Notes under the pieces: generated by a model | Told to the model about the DNA's origin: nothing | What the model saw: the letters and a program-made list of their open reading frames with translations, nothing else | Databases searched by the model: none | Shown here: positions 31,971 to 36,079 of the stretch, in pieces | Numbering within the stretch: position 1 is the first letter of the stretch | Layout: each line of letters begins with the position of its first letter | IMG/VR virus record: IMGVR_UViG_3300005253_000077 | Location: 1 to 36,079 of that record | DNA: 36,079 bases | Source of the DNA: a virus | Strand: one strand, 5' to 3' | Made by a program: the position numbers and the translations under genes

Positions 31971-32232
31971 ATGCAAATTTGAGATTGGCGCGATATTAAA
32001 GGATTCGCTAACGGGATTCACCGGGCCAGTGCTGGGGCGCACGGAGTACTTCACGGGTTGTGTCCATTATGGATTGCAGAACACGAAGTTGGAGAAAGAC
32101 GGTGCGCCACAATTTCAGTACGTGTGGTTCGATGAGAGTCGGCTTGTGGATACGGGCAAAACCATGAAACTGCCGAATAAGGCAACGGCAGCGCGAAGCG
32201 GACCACACCCGAACGCGCCGTCGGTTTCCTGA
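31963..32232 (+). CDS. Conserved small phage protein with WFDE motif (89 aa)
   Basis: The ATG at 31963 is five bases after GGAGG. An adjacent ATG at 31960 is possible. The segment LTGFTGPVLGRTEYFTGCVHYGLQ, here shown as LTGFTGPVLGR and TGCVHYGLQ, with YVWFDESRLV, is typical of a widespread small phage protein: a probable single beta-barrel domain of unknown function. The usual Gly-Pro-rich end is present as SGPHPNAPS. Confidence 0.65.
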   Translation: MAKCKFEIGAILKDSLTGFTGPVLGRTEYFTGCVHYGLQNTKLEKDGAPQFQYVWFDESRLVDTGKTMKLPNKATAARSGPHPNAPSVS

Positions 32233-32369
32233 CACATTGAATAGGGTGTGTGCGACGGAGGAGCGCCGTCGGGAGGTAACTGGGCGAGATCACTGAGCAA
32301 CCAACGGACCCGGTCACACGCTCTGGACTTATAGAAGTGACTTTGATACAACTGATCCAGGAGGAAACC

Positions 32370-33464
32370 ATGATAGGCAAGAGGCGCAAGCCCTTTCCTG
32401 GGGCTCGCGGCATGTTTGACAAGAACTTCCCGCATGACAGCTATTCGCAGATCGCGCAGCGGATGCGCTGCCCGTCACAGTACGAATGGATATATAAGCT
32501 CGGTCATAAAATGGAAGGGCTATACCTCGAGCTGGGCGCGGTGCTACATGAGGGAGCCAGGGAGATCAACGAGCTTGCTAAGAACTCAGCCGATGGAATC
32601 GGCCCGGATGAGCTCGCCCAGGTGTTGTCTCATCCACGGCTGACGACCTTCCGGGACTTCGGGTCCTACAAGAGCGGCTGCTTTGCACTTCAGAAGTACG
32701 CCGAGATGGTTAATGAAGATCGCCGCACGATCATCGATCTTGAGATGCCCGTCCAGTTCCAGGTGGAAGTTCTGAATCGACGGACAAAGCGGAAACGGCT
32801 GGTCAAATTCAATAGTGTGATCGACCGGATCGACCGCCTAAAGGATACTCGCTACCGGTTCTGGGATTACAAGCTCGTCGGTGCGATTCGCAGCCGGGAG
32901 GAGCTGAAGAAGGATATCCAGATGAACCTGTACAACCTACAGATCAGACGGCACTATGGATATCAAGGCGAGATCGTGTGCTTCTACTTCTCGTTGCTGA
33001 CCGGCCGGATTACCGAATGCGTCTTCGATGAGTCTGACGCCGTCGCCACCGAGCGGTTCGTCATCGGCAGCATCGGGGATCAGTTGGCAGACACGAAGTT
33101 CGAGGCGCGGTTTAACGATCGATGCTGGGAGTGTGGGCGTCGGAGCTGGTGCGCTGAGTTCAAGCGTCATACGGCGTGGACTGAAAGCCAGATTTTAGAG
33201 CCGACCCTGAGGGCCTACGTCGAATCGAAGGCAGCGATCAAGGTTTTCACGGAGCGCAAGAAGATGTTGGGCGACATGCTTGGTGTCCGGATCGACCAGG
33301 AAGGGCCGGAGATCATAGAGGAAGGCTGGACAGCGTATTACAGCCATCACCCTGCACACACAGTCGCGGCGCATGACGTGGCAGCGTCAGAAGTTTTGAG
33401 TGTTACGAGGTCAGTGAGATCAGGTAGAATGCAACAACAACAACGAGCCCGGCGTGCCGGGTAG
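32370..33464 (+). CDS. PD-(D/E)XK nuclease with AddB/Cas4-type cysteine set (364 aa)
   Basis: Start at 32370 behind AGGAGGAAACC. The frame remains open back to 32280, with a GTG at 32337. The catalytic core is visible: His60 in AVLHEG, Asp152/Asp155 in IDRID, Asp167 and Lys169 in WDYKL, and Gln184/Tyr188 in QMNLY. Cys34 near the start and Cys252, Cys255 and Cys261 near the end (CWECGRRSWC) match the one-plus-three cysteines that hold an iron-sulfur cluster in AddB, Cas4 and Dna2. It probably resects DNA ends for the annealing protein. Confidence 0.78.
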   Translation: MIGKRRKPFPGARGMFDKNFPHDSYSQIAQRMRCPSQYEWIYKLGHKMEGLYLELGAVLHEGAREINELAKNSADGIGPDELAQVLSHPRLTTFRDFGSYKSGCFALQKYAEMVNEDRRTIIDLEMPVQFQVEVLNRRTKRKRLVKFNSVIDRIDRLKDTRYRFWDYKLVGAIRSREELKKDIQMNLYNLQIRRHYGYQGEIVCFYFSLLTGRITECVFDESDAVATERFVIGSIGDQLADTKFEARFNDRCWECGRRSWCAEFKRHTAWTESQILEPTLRAYVESKAAIKVFTERKKMLGDMLGVRIDQEGPEIIEEGWTAYYSHHPAHTVAAHDVAASEVLSVTRSVRSGRMQQQQRARRAG

Positions 33465-33473
33465 GAGGAAACC

Positions 33474-33704
33474 ATGAAGGTCGATGCAAGTACGATTCAT
33501 GAGCGAATGAAGTCTGTAGGGCCTCAGGGCGTGACGGTTGCCGAGATGACAACCATACTAGAGCAGCAATTCAAGGCTTGGATTGCCAGCGAATTCGAGA
33601 GCATGTTAGGCATGCACCAATGTGAGCTGGTTCTATCAAGAAGGGAAAGCGGGTATTTCGAGGAACCGCGCTTTGTTTACCTTGCAACCGGCGAGACGAA
33701 GTGA
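33474..33704 (+). CDS. Small hypothetical protein (76 aa), possible winged-helix
   Basis: A strong site (GTAGGAGGAAACC) precedes the ATG. Helices at the start and middle (GVTVAEMTTILEQQFKAW) followed by two strands at the end (CELVLSR, RFVYLATG) suggest a winged-helix-like fold. It lies between two nuclease genes. No residues allow a firmer call. Confidence 0.6.
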   Translation: MKVDASTIHERMKSVGPQGVTVAEMTTILEQQFKAWIASEFESMLGMHQCELVLSRRESGYFEEPRFVYLATGETK

Positions 33705-34405
33705 TGGCCGATACACAGCTCATCAAACTCAGCCCCTCGGACCTGACCTACGCCTGGAAGGATTGCAAGCGGTGCTTTTGGTTGAAGGCGACCGGGAAGA
33801 TGTCGAAGCCCTGGTCGCCGATGCCGGGCATCTTCACGAAGATCGACGGCAGCATGAAGGCGTATTTTCAGGATACGTCCACCGAGCGACTTGCGAAGCA
33901 GCTCGGTGTGGACATACCGGCCGGCAAGATTCGCCGAGGTCAGGAGATGGTGAAGTCGGCCGAGATCATGGCGCACGGGAAGCCCACCGGGCTATATCTT
34001 AGCGGCAAGATCGACAGCCGGATCATCTTCGAGGATGGCACGATCGGGATACCCGACTTCAAAACGTCCAAGATTGACGCGGCGAAGGCGGCCATATACG
34101 CGCCGCAGTTGAGGGCATACGCCTATTGCATCGAGCATCCGGCTGGAGGGAAGGAAGGGCTCATGGTCAGCCTGCTCGCGCTGATCGGATTCTCACCCGA
34201 GCGGTTTGGGTTTTCGAGCGGCAAGACGCCGAGCTACGGACTAACGGGATCGGGGAGTTGGGCGCCCATCGACCTAGACCGCGAGGCCTTCGAGGACCTC
34301 ATGGCTCAGATATCGACGATCGTCAATAACCCTGAGCCACCGAGCGAGGGGTCAGGGTGTGGGCTGTGCCAGTATCGGAAGCTCGCTCGCGAGCTGGGGT
34401 TTTAG
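33704..34405 (+). CDS. Second PD-(D/E)XK nuclease, Cas4-like (233 aa)
   Basis: I use the ATG at 33704, which overlaps the previous stop as TGATG. A GTG at 33701 adds one residue. The start LSPSDLTYAWKDCKRCFW is typical of RecB/Cas4-family nucleases. Asp104 (GKID), Asp118 and Lys120 (PDFKT) and Gln135/Tyr139 (QLRAYAY) form the core. Cys21, Cys24, Cys219 and Cys222 make a two-plus-two set which may bind a metal or an iron-sulfur cluster. With the 32370 gene it makes a pair of diverged nucleases, and it is not part of a CRISPR locus. Confidence 0.72.
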   Translation: MADTQLIKLSPSDLTYAWKDCKRCFWLKATGKMSKPWSPMPGIFTKIDGSMKAYFQDTSTERLAKQLGVDIPAGKIRRGQEMVKSAEIMAHGKPTGLYLSGKIDSRIIFEDGTIGIPDFKTSKIDAAKAAIYAPQLRAYAYCIEHPAGGKEGLMVSLLALIGFSPERFGFSSGKTPSYGLTGSGSWAPIDLDREAFEDLMAQISTIVNNPEPPSEGSGCGLCQYRKLARELGF

Positions 34406-34407
34406 TC

Positions 34408-34899
34408 GTGGCGTCGGGAGTGAACGTCACCTTTTTGATCGGCAATTTGGGGCGTGATCCCAAGCTGACCTATATCCCGTCCGGGACTGCATTGTGCAAA
34501 TTCAGCATCGGCGTCAACGAACGGGCCAAGATTAACGGGGAATGGACGAGCAAGGTGACGTGGTTTGATATCGTTGTCTGGGGCAAGCGCGGCGAGACTG
34601 TCGCCGAGCACCTACGCAAAGGAAGCCAGGTTTACATACGCGGTCGCATCCAGCGGGGAGAATACGAAAGCAAGAAGTCCCCGGGGCAGATCGTTAAGAC
34701 CCTGGATATCATTGCTGACGATGTGCAGTTTTTGGGCGGGAAGCCAGCGCAGCGGGAAGCAAGCGAGCAGGTGGACACGCCCCACCAGGACGACGCGCCG
34801 AGTCGGCAGACAGCAGAAGGCGGGACAACAACGGCACCATCTGCAGCACCTGATGAGCCGTTGCCTGTCTTAGAAGACGAACCGGAGAGCGAGCTATGA
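34408..34899 (+). CDS. ssb: Single-stranded DNA-binding protein (SSB)
   Basis: GTG start at 34408, two bases after the preceding stop. A second GTG at 34420 would give the more usual short start. The OB-fold segment FLIGNLGRDPKL and later WFDIVVWGK and VYIRGRIQ are characteristic of bacterial-type SSB. The 163-aa product has a disordered Ala/Pro/Thr tail ending EDEPESEL: acidic, but lacking the DIPF-type tip that recruits host partners. It coats single-stranded DNA in replication and recombination. Confidence 0.9.
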   Translation: MASGVNVTFLIGNLGRDPKLTYIPSGTALCKFSIGVNERAKINGEWTSKVTWFDIVVWGKRGETVAEHLRKGSQVYIRGRIQRGEYESKKSPGQIVKTLDIIADDVQFLGGKPAQREASEQVDTPHQDDAPSRQTAEGGTTTAPSAAPDEPLPVLEDEPESEL

Positions 34900-35210
34900 G
34901 CCGGCGCGAATGTGGGGCGTGTGGAAGCTGGACTCCATGGGGAGGGTTTGAGCGCGCGCACTTCTTCTCTCGGGGTTCTGGTGGGTGCATGTGCAAGAAC
35001 AATCTGATCGACCTCTGCAAACGTCCATGCCATCGAGACATCGTACACGGGGTCAAGGGTGGATGGGGCGCAATTATCAAGAGGTATCCAGACCTAAAGC
35101 CAGCCTACGACCTCGCAATAGCACACCATGATCTTCGGGAGAAGGGTCTCGGATGTGGATTGAAAACCAAGGTCGGGCAGACAGCGCGTGTGCGGCAGGC
35201 GCAGTCATGA
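34896..35210 (+). CDS. HNH-type nuclease-like protein (104 aa)
   Basis: The ATG overlaps the SSB stop (ATGA). Cys6-x2-Cys9 and Cys41/Cys45 frame a zinc site. The stretch ERAHFFSRG (His22), NNLIDLC (Asn35/36) and CHRDIVHG (His46, His51) reads as an HNH (beta-beta-alpha-metal) nuclease core. Known phage relatives of this layout act in recombination or packaging. Position after SSB favours replication or recombination. Confidence 0.65.
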   Translation: MSRRECGACGSWTPWGGFERAHFFSRGSGGCMCKNNLIDLCKRPCHRDIVHGVKGGWGAIIKRYPDLKPAYDLAIAHHDLREKGLGCGLKTKVGQTARVRQAQS

Positions 35211-35599
35211 AGAAGCGCACCAGACCGATCACCGAGGAGTTCAAGAATATCGCCGAGAAGCTGAAGACCTATCTGCTTCGGGAGGCATACGGTCGGGCTA
35301 AGGCCAAAATCAAACCCGCGATCGTGGAGGCTGTCAGCAACGCTGGGGCACCCTGCGAATGGAGAACGCTGTGCGCCGTGCGGCGGTATCTCCTGAAGCA
35401 GGACATCCCGATCGCATCGTGCAACGATGGCTGGTTTATAGCCGAACACCTTCACGAGCTTGCCGAGATGGTCCGACGGGAACATGCGAAGGCCATGCAC
35501 ATCCTCGAAGGGATCAGCGACACCCGGAAGGCGTTCCATGGCTTCCACAAGATCAGGGTCGAGCATGTGAATCTTGACCAGGAGGTGCTGCCGGTATGA
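35207..35599 (+). CDS. Conserved phage protein with winged-helix-like end (130 aa)
   Basis: The ATG at 35207 overlaps the previous TGA. An in-frame GTG-type start at 35153 would lie within the HNH gene. The C-terminal part (about residues 45-120) has RRYLLKQDIPIASCNDGWFIA then HELAEMVRREH and AMHILEGI. This pattern, in which a winged helix is followed by a helix, is frequent in small phage proteins near replication genes. It is probably DNA-binding. Its stop overlaps the next start. Confidence 0.6.
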   Translation: MKKRTRPITEEFKNIAEKLKTYLLREAYGRAKAKIKPAIVEAVSNAGAPCEWRTLCAVRRYLLKQDIPIASCNDGWFIAEHLHELAEMVRREHAKAMHILEGISDTRKAFHGFHKIRVEHVNLDQEVLPV

Positions 35600-35907
35600 G
35601 GTGGGACGCAAACGGCGAGTTCATAATGTGGTATGACCGGCAGGGCAATCCCGTAGATGGCGAAACCGTTGTCCGCAAAATGAAGGACTTGGCTTACAAG
35701 ACGGTTTTAAAAACTTCACTTGCAAACGGACGCTCTCTATCAACGATTTGGCTCGGGACGGATTACAGCCACACAGCAGGCCCACCGTTAATTTTCGAGA
35801 CTGCGGTGTTTGTGGGAGGTGAGATTGAGGTTTTAGAGAGGTATGCCAGCGAAGCGGAAGCCCTGGAGGGTCACGCTCGTGCTGAGCAGTGGCAGGGAAA
35901 ACTATGA
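35596..35907 (+). CDS. Conserved phage hypothetical protein (103 aa)
   Basis: The ATG overlaps the preceding TGA (ATGA). The product has STIWLGTDYSHTAGPPLIFET followed by ERYASEAEALEGHA, a signature I know from a very common phage protein of unknown function. It usually continues further after the GH motif, so this copy ends slightly early. Its stop overlaps the ATG of the gene that crosses the circular junction. Confidence 0.68.
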   Translation: MRWDANGEFIMWYDRQGNPVDGETVVRKMKDLAYKTVLKTSLANGRSLSTIWLGTDYSHTAGPPLIFETAVFVGGEIEVLERYASEAEALEGHARAEQWQGKL

Positions 35908-36079
35908 CGCCGCCCCAGGGGATGAGTGCAAGGCAGAGAGCTATGGAGCTGATGTCCTGTGTAGGGAGCATGATCGCCAACTTGGGCGACCTGCCGGTGC
36001 CGATAGTGACGCGCTCACAGATGATCGCTTTGATTCAAATGGTTATTGGGCAAGCCGAAGCCGCCGCCCGTGCTGACGA
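35904..36079 (+). CDS. 5' part of the junction-spanning hypothetical gene
   Basis: The ATG at 35904 overlaps the previous stop (ATGA) and opens a frame that continues to the window end and, on the circle, joins the frame stopping at 400. The first 22 residues (MTPPQGMSARQRAMELMSC then VGS) precede the Met at position 11 of the left end. Another frame over this interval (35843-36076) has no binding site and is not supported. Confidence 0.7.
   Translation, partial: MTPPQGMSARQRAMELMSCVGSMIANLGDLPVPIVTRSQMIALIQMVIGQAEAAARAD
35960..36079. repeat. Terminal direct repeat, right copy
   Basis: Exact copy of bases 1-120. It marks the end of the unique sequence at 35959. Confidence 0.95.

Noticed and set aside
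33704-34405. Cas4-like nuclease as a sign of a CRISPR locus
   Set aside because: No repeat-spacer array or other Cas gene is present. Such nucleases are common in phage recombination modules.
35843-36076. A 77-aa frame at the right end
   Set aside because: It overlaps the conserved gene at 35596 and the junction-spanning frame, has no ribosome binding site, and depends on the artificial window end.
1-36079. Search for tRNA genes, integrase, attachment sites and a CI-like repressor
   Set aside because: None was recognised by eye. Absence of these cannot be proven without a profile search, but no feature is claimed.

Overview
The window is the complete genome of a tailed double-stranded DNA phage (class Caudoviricetes, siphovirus-like gene order) on a circular map. 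Bases 1-120 are repeated exactly at 35960-36079, so the unique length is 35,959 bp and one gene runs across the junction. Every supported gene lies on the + strand, packed with ATGA, GTGA and TGATG start/stop overlaps and strong GGAGG ribosome binding sites. I see no integrase, CI-like repressor, ParA/ParB, DNA polymerase, helicase or primase, no tRNA and no CRISPR array. The host cannot be named. Sec-type signal peptides and a GH108-type lysozyme with membrane and coiled-coil lysis partners favour a Gram-negative host, and the origin-like region implies a host with ordinary DnaA and probably a ParABS system.

Layout. (1) 35904 through the junction to 3832: about 15 small, mostly unrecognised genes, many with paired Cys/His motifs, some missed by a 60-residue cutoff. 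(2) 3857-9041: packaging and portal (putative small terminase, a small unknown, a DNA methyltransferase, large terminase with an in-frame TGA near its 5' end, and a portal fused to a MuF-like head protein). (3) 9243-9383: a sigma70-like promoter, a structured leader and an intrinsic terminator just before the head genes. (4) 9402-25213: prohead protease, HK97-fold capsid protein, decoration candidate, connector, neck/tail proteins, tail tube, a short tape measure, and a distal tail set including a 1881-residue hub-like protein. (5) 25303-27364: three consecutive genes with signal peptides. (6) 27361-29339: lysis cassette. (7) 29340-29600: non-coding, with consensus DnaA boxes, a perfect bacterial parS site, a DnaA-trio-like tract, a promoter and a palindrome. 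(8) 29607-35907: recombination and replication-support genes (annealing-type protein candidate, two Cys-containing PD-(D/E)XK nucleases, SSB, HNH protein and conserved phage unknowns).

How it fits together. The phage seems to encode recombination helpers and SSB but no replication initiator or polymerase. The inter-operon region carries host-type DnaA boxes and a host-type parS. The simplest reading is that this phage copies the signals of a bacterial chromosomal origin and borrows the host's DnaA and ParB. That is the most unusual signal in the window. The 29529 promoter probably starts the early operon, which can be read through the junction into the small-gene region and on to the packaging genes. 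The 9243 promoter with its leader/terminator may separately set expression of the head and tail genes.
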